Origin: an archaeon
GTDB lineage: Archaea; Micrarchaeota; Micrarchaeia; Anstonellales; Bilamarchaeaceae
Direction of reading: 5' to 3'
DNA length: 64,000 nucleotides
NCBI GenBank assembly: GCA_020053355.1
Contig: JAGVNI010000008.1
Coordinates: forward strand, 159,839-223,838
The number at the start of each line of letters is the position of its first letter. Positions within the stretch are counted from its first letter, which is position 1. This document shows, piece after piece, positions 31,289-38,932 of the stretch. Both the position numbers and the translations under genes were made by a program. The notes under the pieces were generated by a model. That model searched no databases and was not told the origin of the DNA. It worked only from the letters and a program-made list of their open reading frames with translations.

Positions 31289-32014
31289 ATGGGCATAATG
31301 AAATTCCTCTACGATGCGCCCGCGATACTTTACAAGGGGGCGCTGGTTGTGGGCGACACGCATTTCGGCATGGAAGAGAAGCTCCGCCGCAAGGGCATCC
31401 ACGACAGCATGTTCAGCATGCGCGAATTTGAGCGGCTGAAATCGCTCATCATCAGGCATAAGGCGAAAAGGCTGATACTGCTTGGGGATGTCAAGGAGGA
31501 CATCACCATGCTTGATGCGACGACTGAAAGCATCCTCGCGAAGCTCTCCATGCTCTGCCCCATTACGATTGCCCGCGGCAACCACGATGGGGGCATCGAG
31601 CAATGCGGCAACGCGGAAATAGTGGGCGCGGGCGGATTCGTTTTCGGAAAACTCGGCCTCCTCCACGGCCACTCATGGCCTGATGAATCCCTGCTTTCAT
31701 GCGATTACCTTGTTGTCGGCCACCAGCACCCGATGGTTGCATTGACAGACGCGTTCGGAAAAAGGCGCACGGAGCCGGCGTGGATTGTCGCGCCGTGCGA
31801 TGCGGAAATCCTAGCAAATCGCTATGAAAAATTCAACAGGAATATTTCGCTCATCATGATGCCCGCGTTCAATCCGATGCTCGGTTCCGCGATAAATATC
31901 GACGAAAAAGAGCGCCTCGGGCCGGTTCTTAACAACAAACTATTTAAACTCAACCGTGCATTAGTATTTCGTCTGGACGGCACGTGTCTTGGACAACTTG
32001 AAAAGATTTTTTGA
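31289..32014 (+). CDS. Metallophosphoesterase, SbcD/Mre11-related
   Basis: This 241-aa calcineurin-like phosphoesterase is of the archaeal group often described as a DEAD-helicase-associated or SbcD-related phosphatase. Metal-binding motifs are in order: 'GDTHFGMEEKLR', 'LILLGDVKED', 'ARGNHDGG' and 'LLHGHSWPD', with 'VVGHQHPM'. It probably hydrolyses a phosphomono- or diester; the substrate is unknown. An in-frame ATG at 31298 (MKFLYD) is an equally possible start. The S26e gene follows 9 nt after the stop, so they may share a transcript. Confidence 0.88.
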   Translation: MGIMKFLYDAPAILYKGALVVGDTHFGMEEKLRRKGIHDSMFSMREFERLKSLIIRHKAKRLILLGDVKEDITMLDATTESILAKLSMLCPITIARGNHDGGIEQCGNAEIVGAGGFVFGKLGLLHGHSWPDESLLSCDYLVVGHQHPMVALTDAFGKRRTEPAWIVAPCDAEILANRYEKFNRNISLIMMPAFNPMLGSAINIDEKERLGPVLNNKLFKLNRALVFRLDGTCLGQLEKIF

Positions 32015-32023
32015 GGCGACCAC

Positions 32024-32275
32024 ATGGGCGGAAACAGAAGGGGAAGGCAAAAGCTAGAAACATGTTCATCATGCGGCCGGGCTGTGCCGCGTGGAAAGGC
32101 CGTTGAATATAGCACCAGGACTCATTTTACCACCGACCTTAAGGAAGACAATGTAACGTATACAGGTTTCGTTGACCAGTACTATTGTATTAGCTGCGCC
32201 AAGCACAGGAAGATTTTCGAGAAGAAGAAGGAGCAGGCCCAGCGGCTCAAAGAAAAGAGGCAGCTTTATGGATGA
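32024..32275 (+). CDS. Small-subunit ribosomal protein S26e
   Basis: This 83-aa basic protein matches the zinc-binding S26e family. The first Cys pair is in 'ETCSSCGRAVPRGKAVEY' and the second in 'YYCISCAKHRKIF', the S26e signature 'YCxSCAxH'. The C-terminus is Lys/Arg-rich, as expected for rRNA binding near the mRNA exit channel. S26e is absent from many euryarchaea, so its presence is a useful phylogenetic character. It overlaps the next gene by 8 nt. Confidence 0.85.
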   Translation: MGGNRRGRQKLETCSSCGRAVPRGKAVEYSTRTHFTTDLKEDNVTYTGFVDQYYCISCAKHRKIFEKKKEQAQRLKEKRQLYG

Positions 32276-32561
32276 AATCTCCTTCGATGGAAAGAGATAC
32301 ATTGCATTGAAGCAGGATATCGGAAACCTCCCTTTGATTGTCGTGAAAGCCAAGAAAGGATACATCGCTTGCAGTTACATAGACAAGGAAACCGCTGAGA
32401 AGGTCGGCGACATCGCCGCATTCGTCTCAGGAGTCAGGTGCCTTGACGACCTCAAGAAGGCCAAAATCAGACAGGCGACCACCTGGGCCGAGGACTTGGG
32501 GATACGGGAAGGCATGAGCGTCAAGAAAGCCCTTGAGCTCATGGACGTCGTGACTGAATAG
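32268..32561 (+). CDS. DUF1805-family protein
   Basis: This is a 97-aa protein whose core 'GNLPLIVVKAKKGYIACSYIDKETAEKVGD' with 'FVSGVRCLDDLKKAKI' matches the small DUF1805 (YunC-like) family of unknown function. The ATG at 32268 overlaps the end of S26e (ATGGATGA), indicating translational coupling; a longer in-frame start at 32172 would lie inside S26e. Its 3' end overlaps the convergent exported-protein gene by 23 nt. Confidence 0.82.
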   Translation: MDEISFDGKRYIALKQDIGNLPLIVVKAKKGYIACSYIDKETAEKVGDIAAFVSGVRCLDDLKKAKIRQATTWAEDLGIREGMSVKKALELMDVVTE

Positions 32562-33084
32562 ACACCGCTCCCAGCAGCGCGATAAGGGGAAGCACGAATA
32601 CGATGGAGCAGATATTGTTCTGGTTCAGGCGGTAATAGTTCTCAGGCGAGAGCTGCGACAGCCGCTCGGCCTCGTCATAGCATGTGTCGCGCGTCACCGT
32701 GTCGCCGAAAAGCTGCGTGCTGAAATCGTCCCTCTGCGTCACATACTGGCAGGTTTCTGGATTGCGGGTAATCTTCGCCACTTCGTAATAGCACGTGTTC
32801 GCCACCAGTTCGGCTTTCTTCCGGATGTCGCTTCCAGTGTCCGGGTCGATTGGCGCGCCGAAGCGCACCCAGATTTCCTCGCAAAGCGTCGTGGCGGCGT
32901 TGCACATCTGCCCCGGCGCGCAGAGGTAAGCGGCCGTCAGGGCCGATGCATAGTAGCAGTTCATCTTCTCGGAGTTCCGGGTTATCTGGGGGTCGGATTC
33001 GCATTCCTGCGGGGTGCGCAGGCCGAGGGCTCCGGAGAAGATGAGGAATGCCAGGATGAGCGGGATTACTGCAGCCAGTCTCAC
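32539..33084 (-). CDS. Exported Cys-rich membrane-anchored protein, unknown
   Basis: This 181-aa protein has an N-terminal signal sequence ('AAVIPLILAFLIFSGALG'), an exterior domain with about eight regularly spaced cysteines ('PQECESD', 'MNCYYAS', 'YLCAPGQMC', 'TLCEEIW', 'NTCYYEV', 'ETCQYV', 'DTCYDEA') and a C-terminal hydrophobic anchor ('SIVFVLPLIALLGAV') ending in basic residues. Paired cysteines suggest disulfides outside the cell. Its ATG overlaps the stop of the TATA-binding protein gene (ATGA), an odd pairing of a general transcription factor with a surface protein. No family is recognised. Confidence 0.75.
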   Translation of the reverse strand: MRLAAVIPLILAFLIFSGALGLRTPQECESDPQITRNSEKMNCYYASALTAAYLCAPGQMCNAATTLCEEIWVRFGAPIDPDTGSDIRKKAELVANTCYYEVAKITRNPETCQYVTQRDDFSTQLFGDTVTRDTCYDEAERLSQLSPENYYRLNQNNICSIVFVLPLIALLGAVSIQSRRP

Positions 33085-33659
33085 GCCGACCCCTTCTCGG
33101 CATACGGCTTCAGCAGCGCCTTGGCCTTAGCTAGCACGATTCGGATTTCCTTCTCGTTCTTAGCGCCTGCGCAGATGACTTTGCCGTTCTTGAAAAGAAG
33201 CAGCGAGGCTTTCGGCTCCTTGAATTTCAGTATCGCGCCCGGGAACTGCTCGGGCTCGTATTCCACATCCTTGATCTTGGAGGCTATCTTGTAAAGGTCG
33301 AGCTCCAAGCCGAGGCTGGCCGATGCGACGATGTTCGTTATCTCGATGTGGGGCTTCTTGGTCTTGGTGATTTTCTTGGCATAGGGCGTCAGCATCTTTA
33401 TGGTGCGTGCAATTGTCTTCTCTATCATGTCCCTCTTCTTGCAGCCGACGCAGACGACCTTCCCGTTCTTGAATAGGAGCAGCGATGCTTTCGCCGGCTC
33501 CTTGAATTTCAGTATCGCGCCCGGGAACTGCTCGGGCTCGTATTCTATCTCAGGAATCTTATTCGCGAGAGCGTACAAATCAAGCTCAAGGCCCAGAGAA
33601 GCAGACGCCACCATGTTCGTAATGACGAATTGTATCGGTTTGGACAAGAAATCACCCAT
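33081..33659 (-). CDS. tbp: TATA-box-binding protein
   Basis: This 192-aa general transcription factor is made of two direct repeats of about 90 residues. Each repeat contains 'ITNMVASASLGLELDLY' or 'ITNIVASASLGLELDLY', 'YEPEQFPGAILKFKEP', and 'ASLLLFKNGKV'. The repeats are unusually alike, and a 51-nt stretch is identical in DNA. ATG at 33659 is chosen over a GTG 9 nt upstream; a TATA-like TTTATAAATA lies near 33695-33705. It is co-transcribed with the downstream Cys-rich exported protein. Confidence 0.96.
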   Translation of the reverse strand: MGDFLSKPIQFVITNMVASASLGLELDLYALANKIPEIEYEPEQFPGAILKFKEPAKASLLLFKNGKVVCVGCKKRDMIEKTIARTIKMLTPYAKKITKTKKPHIEITNIVASASLGLELDLYKIASKIKDVEYEPEQFPGAILKFKEPKASLLLFKNGKVICAGAKNEKEIRIVLAKAKALLKPYAEKGSA

Positions 33660-33767
33660 CCGGCACAATAAGTGAGGCCGGATTCCCTTTATGTATTTAT
33701 AAATGATGCAATTGTTTAAAAAGACTTTCTCTCATTCATTCTCGTAAAACTAATTGCTGTGATTCAA

Positions 33768-34043
33768 ATGGTCAAGGCTTCAAAAGGCGCATTCAACAGG
33801 AGGACTAGGAAGCTCAAGGGCAAGAGCGTCGCCAGCGTAGCAAAGCTGGTCAGGACGTTCAAGGTGGGTGACAAGGTCATCATCGCGCCCAGGGCGAGGA
33901 CGAAGGGGCTCCCGCATCTCCGGTATGCCAGCAGGCACGGAATAATCAAGGAGGCGCGGGGCAAGGCATATATGGTGGAAGTGGGCGACTTCAATAAGCG
34001 CAAAACCGTGGTTGTCGGGTCCGTCCATCTTAAACTCGTCTGA
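33768..34043 (+). CDS. rpl21e: Large-subunit ribosomal protein L21e
   Basis: This 91-aa basic ribosomal protein starts 'MVKASKGAFNRRTRKL' and continues 'VRTFKVGDKVIIAP' and 'LRYASRHGIIKEARGKAYMVEVGD', the SH3-like barrel of L21e. The ATG at 33768 is used because the sequence then matches the family N-terminus. It begins the widely conserved archaeal cluster L21e-rpoF-DUF655. Confidence 0.96.
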   Translation: MVKASKGAFNRRTRKLKGKSVASVAKLVRTFKVGDKVIIAPRARTKGLPHLRYASRHGIIKEARGKAYMVEVGDFNKRKTVVVGSVHLKLV

Positions 34044-34056
34044 AGGGGTGTTGCTG

Positions 34057-34374
34057 ATGCAGATAAAATCTTCCAGGCCGGCTTCGGTAAGCGAAGCCAA
34101 GGAAATCCTCGCCAAGAGGAAGGATGACGGCGAATTGGGATATGAGCAGAACCAGGCGCTCGAGAACACTGATCGGTTCGGGGACTCGGACGCCAAGAAA
34201 GCGAAAACGCTTATTGAGACCCTGTCAAAAATCGACAAAATCAGCACCGAGCTCGCCATCAAGATAGTGGACATACGCCCGGGAAACGCGGCGACCTTGC
34301 GGGCGATACTGGTAAAGGACAGGGTCGAGCTGAACGAGGATGAACTAAACAACATCCTCAAAGAGCTCGCATGA
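34057..34374 (+). CDS. rpoF: RNA polymerase subunit F (Rpb4)
   Basis: This 105-aa subunit pairs with RpoE to form the RNA polymerase stalk. It shows 'SVSEAKEILAKRKDDGELGYEQNQALEN' at the N-terminus and the HRDC-like 'ISTELAIKIVDIRPGNAATLRAIL' region. The start at 34057 has GGGGTG upstream and follows L21e by 13 nt; longer in-frame starts lie within L21e. Confidence 0.93.
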   Translation: MQIKSSRPASVSEAKEILAKRKDDGELGYEQNQALENTDRFGDSDAKKAKTLIETLSKIDKISTELAIKIVDIRPGNAATLRAILVKDRVELNEDELNNILKELA

Positions 34375-34392
34375 ACGGGGAGGGGGATTGGA

Positions 34393-34953
34393 ATGGAAGA
34401 CTATGCATGGGTCATCGAGTATATGCCATCAGGCCACGCGGACGCGCTTCGGCGGGAGCCGGCGGTCCAACTGCTCGGGACGAGGTTCTTCACGCTTCTT
34501 GAGGCTACGATAACCCCCAGCGCGAACATCGTGATGGGCCAGAAGGTCTGCGTCGGCAAAGAGGGAAGGAAAGAAGTCTCGCACATCAAGGGCAGGATAA
34601 AATACGAGGAGCTTACAGGCGGCGCAAGGGAGTTCCTTCCCGCCATGATAAAGAAGGCGATAGCCGAGCGGGAATCCGATTTCGTCGGCTTCATCAACAC
34701 CGCAAAGCCGATATCCATCCGCGTGCACACGCTCGATTTGCTTCCGGGGATAGGCAAGAAGAACATGGAGTCCATTCTTCGCGAGCGCGACGTCAAGCCA
34801 TTCGAGTCGTTCGTCGACATACACACGCGGGTCCCGACGCTCGCCGACCCGATAGGCGTGTTCGTCCACAGGATTATGAGTGAACTGGAAGGCAAGGAGA
34901 AATACTACCTTTTCACAAAGCCGCCTTTCGTGCCCCGCTTCGGGCCTAGATGA
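34393..34953 (+). CDS. DUF655-family nucleic-acid-binding protein
   Basis: This 186-aa member of the DUF655 family is an archaeal protein with an N-terminal OB-like part ('VIEYMPSGHADALR', 'VCVGKEGRKEVSHIKGRI') and a helix-hairpin-helix in 'LDLLPGIGKKNMESIL'. The gene is nearly always downstream of rpoF in archaea, and a link to rRNA methyltransferase KsgA is common; here KsgA is replaced by a membrane protease gene. RNA binding is inferred from the domains. Confidence 0.93.
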   Translation: MEDYAWVIEYMPSGHADALRREPAVQLLGTRFFTLLEATITPSANIVMGQKVCVGKEGRKEVSHIKGRIKYEELTGGAREFLPAMIKKAIAERESDFVGFINTAKPISIRVHTLDLLPGIGKKNMESILRERDVKPFESFVDIHTRVPTLADPIGVFVHRIMSELEGKEKYYLFTKPPFVPRFGPR

Positions 34954-34969
34954 CGCGAGGGCGAGATTG

Positions 34970-36250
34970 GTGGAACGCGAAGGGCCTGTTTTTCTTATTT
35001 TCCTGATTTTTCTTTCGCTTGCTTGGAGCCCGGCGTATGCCGCATCGGGGGGGTCCCCGGGCATAATGCTCGGCTCCAACGCCTCGGCGCTGACCCTCGG
35101 CATATACGCCGAAGTCGAGACCAACGCCACGACGAGCGCGGAGTTCGAGGCATACCTCGCGGACACGTCCCTCATCGTCCTGGGGAACGACATGGACATA
35201 GCCGAGCGCGTGCTCCTTGACAGCGCCAAGGCGTCGAATGCATGGCTCGCAAAGGCCAAGGAGAGCAACGACAGCACGGCCGCACGCGATGCGGTGCTGT
35301 CCGGCAGGCATCCGCTGGTCCTGATAATCGGCGGGCCGGAGCAGAACAACGTCACCGCTTATGGCATCTCTTCCGGCTGGTTCAACGACACGCGGACTGT
35401 CGAGGGCGGGCTGATAGTCAAGACCGGCAAACTCCCCAACGGGGCGGTCGTCGTGGCCATATCGGACAAGATGGGTTACGAGGCCGGGGCCGTCAAGAAC
35501 GAGGGCGCGAAATACTCCCCCCTCTCTGCGGTCATGCCCAAGGAATACGTCCCCGCCGCTGCCACGTTCATATCGCTGATCGTGCTTATCCTTATCAACG
35601 TGGGAAGGACGGTTTTCGAATTCAAGGCGCTCGATTTGGGGCGAAAGGGCTGGAAAGTCGGGGAAGGCGCCAGGATGTACCGAGGCTACAACGTCAGCGA
35701 GGCTCTGGCGATAACGGGCGCTTCCGCGGTCCTCGGCATATCGATTAGCTGGCAGTATTTCGGCCCCTCCGGGGATTTCTTCTTCTGGGTCGTGGTGAAT
35801 TCCATCATCTGCCTGCTTGCGGCCATCCTGCATGAGGTGACCCACCGCATCTTCGCCCATTTCTATAAGATTGAGATGGAATACGTGTTCTGGCCGGCAG
35901 GCTCGGCACTGACGCTTGCCAGTTCATACCTCGGGAACGCGTTCTCCATACAGGGGTTCATCCTTGAGCAGATACCACCGGGGGTCGCGAAATGGAAGGT
36001 CGGGCTCATGAAGCTTTCGGCGCCGGTTGTGAGCGCGATTGTAATGGTTTTGTTCGCCTTCCTGTATTACCAGTCCCCGAATCCGGTTTTCAAGACGGTG
36101 TATTCCACGAGCGCGCTCTGGGCGGTCGCCGAGATACTCCCCCTGGGCTCCCTTGACGGCAAGGACATAAAGGAATGGAGCCACACCGTGTGGTTCGTCT
36201 CATTCTGCCTTATCGGCATCAGCTATCTTATCGTGACGTTCCTGATATGA
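34970..36250 (+). CDS. Membrane metalloprotease, M50/site-2-protease-like
   Basis: This is a 426-aa protein. A signal or anchor segment ('VFLIFLIFLSLAWSPAYA') leads to an exterior domain of about 190 residues with many 'NxT/NxS' sites and 'VLIIGGPEQN', reminiscent of archaeal surface domains. A multi-pass membrane part follows, with the zinc motif 'LHEVTHRIFAHF' (HExxH) and a late 'LGSLDGKDIK' that fits the LDG motif of site-2 proteases. It probably cleaves membrane proteins. The start GTG at 34970 is chosen because GAGGGCGA lies five nt upstream and the frame then begins with the signal segment. It follows DUF655 by 16 nt. Confidence 0.8.
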   Translation: MEREGPVFLIFLIFLSLAWSPAYAASGGSPGIMLGSNASALTLGIYAEVETNATTSAEFEAYLADTSLIVLGNDMDIAERVLLDSAKASNAWLAKAKESNDSTAARDAVLSGRHPLVLIIGGPEQNNVTAYGISSGWFNDTRTVEGGLIVKTGKLPNGAVVVAISDKMGYEAGAVKNEGAKYSPLSAVMPKEYVPAAATFISLIVLILINVGRTVFEFKALDLGRKGWKVGEGARMYRGYNVSEALAITGASAVLGISISWQYFGPSGDFFFWVVVNSIICLLAAILHEVTHRIFAHFYKIEMEYVFWPAGSALTLASSYLGNAFSIQGFILEQIPPGVAKWKVGLMKLSAPVVSAIVMVLFAFLYYQSPNPVFKTVYSTSALWAVAEILPLGSLDGKDIKEWSHTVWFVSFCLIGISYLIVTFLI

Positions 36251-36286
36251 CGCTTTATTAACTTTGGATGGGAAAAATATCCGGGT

Positions 36287-37231
36287 GTGTTATTGGACCA
36301 CAAACTTATACTCCTGCCACTTGCACTGGTTGCGCTCCTGCTCTTTGGCTGCACAATCAATCCGCAGGATTCCGTTGCGGCAAGGCAGAACCTGACCGGC
36401 GGAAGCCTGGGCGGCGCATCCGGGACGGGCGGCACTTCCGGAGCAAGCGGCAACGCCTCCGGCACGCAAGGCGCGAACCAGACGCAGGTGAAGCTATTCA
36501 CCCTCGAAGAGGTGGCCAAGCACAGCACCAAAGCGGACTGCTGGATGGTCATCCAGAACTACGTGCTTGACCTTTCAACCTACGCCGCTCATCCCGGCGG
36601 CGATACGTACGTCCCTTACTGCGGCAAGGACGGAACCGAAGCGTTCGCAACAAACGGAGGGGGGGCCAGCGGCCATTCGGATTCCGCGTATTCGGAGGCG
36701 GAGAGGTATATCATAGGAGAGCTCGGAAAGCCCATGCCGGGCCAGGGCAGCGCAGGGACAGACGTTCCGGCCGGCAATGGCAGCACCGGCAGTCCGGCTA
36801 TTCCGCAAGGAAATTTAACACCCGCAACGGGCAATGGGACGGGCACGGCAAACAACCCCCCACCCCCCGCTAACGAATCCAATTCAACGCCGGCGCAGCA
36901 GCCGCTCCTCCTCACCATGGAGGAAGTCGCAAAACACAGCACTGCAAAAGACTGCTGGATGGTCATCTACGGGAAAGTGCTCAACCTCACCGTATTCTCA
37001 TCGCACCCGGGTGGCAGCGCATACGTGCCGTATTGCGGAACCGAGGCAACGGCAGCATTCGACAATAAAGGGGACGGGGGTAACAGCCACTCCGGGGCTG
37101 CTGTGGCGGACCTTTCCGCCTACACGATTGGTGAATTAGGCCAGCCGCAGAGCCGGAACGTTACATCCGCCAATGTCACGATATCCGGCCGGGGCGATGA
37201 CGATGATGATTGGGAAGACGATGACGACTAG
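36287..37231 (+). CDS. Lipoprotein with two cytochrome b5-like domains
   Basis: This is a 314-aa protein. The hydrophobic N-terminus ends 'LLLFGCTINP', a lipobox-type lipid anchor. A Gly/Ser/Thr-rich linker precedes domain 1 (about 65-140: 'FTLEEVAKHSTKADCWMVI', 'AAHPGGDTYVPYCG', 'SGHSDSAYSEA'). Another low-complexity linker leads to domain 2 (about 205-285: 'LTMEEVAKHSTAKDCWMVI', 'SSHPGGSAYVPYCG', 'NSHSGAAV'). The HPGG and later His are the two heme ligands of cytochrome b5, and both domains keep them. An extra Cys pair (DCW, PYCG) is conserved in each. The C-terminus is poly-Asp. Start may be GTG 36287 or TTG 36293. Confidence 0.85.
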   Translation: MLLDHKLILLPLALVALLLFGCTINPQDSVAARQNLTGGSLGGASGTGGTSGASGNASGTQGANQTQVKLFTLEEVAKHSTKADCWMVIQNYVLDLSTYAAHPGGDTYVPYCGKDGTEAFATNGGGASGHSDSAYSEAERYIIGELGKPMPGQGSAGTDVPAGNGSTGSPAIPQGNLTPATGNGTGTANNPPPPANESNSTPAQQPLLLTMEEVAKHSTAKDCWMVIYGKVLNLTVFSSHPGGSAYVPYCGTEATAAFDNKGDGGNSHSGAAVADLSAYTIGELGQPQSRNVTSANVTISGRGDDDDDWEDDDD

Positions 37232-37239
37232 GTGGTAAT

Positions 37240-37899
37240 ATGCAAAAAACAAGCTGGCTGTTCCTTTTGCTGATTGGCGCGGTAGCGCTCCTTGGGGCAT
37301 ACCAGGCGCTATTCCCGATTCCCTCATCGATATCATACATCAGGTTCTTCGCCCTGTCGGCGTACCTCCTCCTATGCGTGTCGCTCATGATAGGCCCCCT
37401 GACCGTGCTCTATCCGCAGACGTTCGCGCAGACCGTCGAGCCAAGAAGGGCTGTAGGTATCGCATGCTTCGTATTCGCCATTCTCCATGGCCTGCTAGTC
37501 GTCTGGCTCAGGTGGGACTGGGGGCTTGCGCCGCTCCTTGCGAGCCTCGGTTCTATCGCGACCATACCCGCGACGCTGATTCTGCTCGCGCTCACGCTCA
37601 CTTCAAGCGATTATGCGATTAAAATAATGGGCCCGGGCCTCTGGAAGAACGTCCAGCGCTTCAACTACCTTGCGTTCGCGTTTTCCTCAATGCATTTCAT
37701 CCTGCTCGCGAACGGGCTGTTCGTTCAGGTGAACGGCAAGACGTTCGTCAATATCGCCGAGGTGGCCCTGCTGCTGCTTGGCATTGCGACGATAGGGCTT
37801 CAGCTCGCAGGGTTCTTCTCGAGAAGGAAAAGGATGGCGCAGATGAATGCCAAGGGGCCCGCGTCAGAATCCGTAGGCGCAGTTCGCCAGGCAGTCTGA
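37240..37899 (+). CDS. Ferric-reductase-like heme membrane protein
   Basis: This 219-aa protein with about six hydrophobic segments resembles the ferric-reductase transmembrane domain (YedZ/MsrQ type). Candidate heme-ligating histidines are in 'FVFAILHGLLVVW' and 'FAFSSMHFILLANG'. No flavin- or NAD-binding domain is attached. It lies 8 nt downstream of the tandem cytochrome-b5 lipoprotein, so the two probably form an electron-transfer module across the membrane; direction and partner are inference. The last 36 nt overlap the convergent kinase gene. Confidence 0.75.
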   Translation: MQKTSWLFLLLIGAVALLGAYQALFPIPSSISYIRFFALSAYLLLCVSLMIGPLTVLYPQTFAQTVEPRRAVGIACFVFAILHGLLVVWLRWDWGLAPLLASLGSIATIPATLILLALTLTSSDYAIKIMGPGLWKNVQRFNYLAFAFSSMHFILLANGLFVQVNGKTFVNIAEVALLLLGIATIGLQLAGFFSRRKRMAQMNAKGPASESVGAVRQAV

Positions 37900-38772
37900 C
37901 AACGCATCGGCCATGGATTCGGCAGTGGAAAAGCGCTTCCCGGGCTCCTTGCTAATCGCCCTTTCGATGATGAGGGAGAGCGTCGCGGGATAACGGCGGT
38001 CCAATGAATGCAGGGGCGCTGACGCCGCAGACCGGTGGCAGCGGAAGTATTCGACATTCTCTTCCTGCTCGTTTTTCGCCGGCTTCATCAGGTAGGGATA
38101 CAAGCCGGATGTGAACGTGTAGAGCATGATTCCGACCGAGTATAGGTCGGCTCTGCGGTCGACCCGTGCATGGGGGTATGTCTGCTCCGGGGCCATGAAC
38201 ATGGGCGAGCCCACAGGGACTCCCACGCGCGCCGCGATGTCTTGCACCCCTGGAACGATGGAAAAGCCGAAATCAGTCAGGGTCACCGAGCGCATATCGT
38301 AGCCAAGGATGAGATTGGACGGCTTCACGTCACGGTGCACAATTCCTGCGCCATGGAGCGTATCCAGGATGTCCAGGACGAAGATAATCAGTTCGACGGT
38401 TTTCCGGATACCGTGGATGTTGTTCCGGTTGAAAACCACGCCGTCCCGAAACTCCTGCGCGACATACGGGTCTGGCCTATCCGTTTGTGAATGGATAAGT
38501 TTCGGGACGCCCATATGGCGGATTAGGGAAAGCGCCCTGGCCTCGGTCAGGAGGGAGTGCCGGGCGTTCAGGTTCGCCAGCATGCCCCCCCGGAGCCTTT
38601 TGATTGCGACGCGCCTGAAGCCTGCTTGCCGGTCCTCTGCAAGATGCACAAGGCATACGGCCCCGCAGCCAATCTCCTTAAGCGGCATGAACCTGCCGTC
38701 GATAAGGTCGAAAAGCTTGCGGTCCGGCGGCTCCTTATGGCTGTGGAGGGGCCTGCGGCTGGACATGTCCAT
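37864..38772 (-). CDS. Eukaryotic-like Ser/Thr protein kinase
   Basis: This is a 302-aa protein with a complete kinase domain: a glycine-rich loop variant 'EIGCGAVCLVHLAE', the ATP-anchoring Lys in 'VAIKRLRGG', catalytic loop 'IVHRDVKPSNLILG', 'LTDFGFSIV' (DFG), 'GSPMFMAPEQ' (APE) and 'DRRADLYSVGIMLYTFTSG'. There is no membrane or sensor domain. The start at 38772 is preferred because an in-frame ATG at 38817 lies inside the TATA element. It is divergent from the unknown gene at 38933 and is of the same size and type as the kinase at 41372, so the pair likely arose by duplication. Confidence 0.92.
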   Translation of the reverse strand: MDMSSRRPLHSHKEPPDRKLFDLIDGRFMPLKEIGCGAVCLVHLAEDRQAGFRRVAIKRLRGGMLANLNARHSLLTEARALSLIRHMGVPKLIHSQTDRPDPYVAQEFRDGVVFNRNNIHGIRKTVELIIFVLDILDTLHGAGIVHRDVKPSNLILGYDMRSVTLTDFGFSIVPGVQDIAARVGVPVGSPMFMAPEQTYPHARVDRRADLYSVGIMLYTFTSGLYPYLMKPAKNEQEENVEYFRCHRSAASAPLHSLDRRYPATLSLIIERAISKEPGKRFSTAESMADALSDCLANCAYGF

Positions 38773-38804
38773 GACAGTATTGATGCCATGAAGGGTTTTT
38801 AATT

Positions 38805-38932
38805 CATATATACACATTATTTACGACCAAAAAACGTTCAGGACGGCGAAACAGGCTGGATGGCGAAAACGCCAAGTATTAATATATATTACCACATACA
38901 TAAGGCTGAGAACGTAAAAAAGGGAATATTGC
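38805..38932. promoter_or_regulatory. Divergent promoter region between kinase 1 and the 38933 gene
   Basis: On the minus strand TGTATATATG (38805-38814) is a TATA box 33-42 nt before the kinase start. On the plus strand TTAATATATATTACC (about 38878-38892) lies about 45 nt before 38933, with AAGGGAA near the ATG as a possible ribosome-binding site. Confidence 0.5.

Noticed and set aside
34946..35860. Minus-strand open frame opposite the membrane protease
   Set aside because: It is antisense to a gene with signal sequence, HExxH and transmembrane segments, and its own composition is that of a shadow frame.
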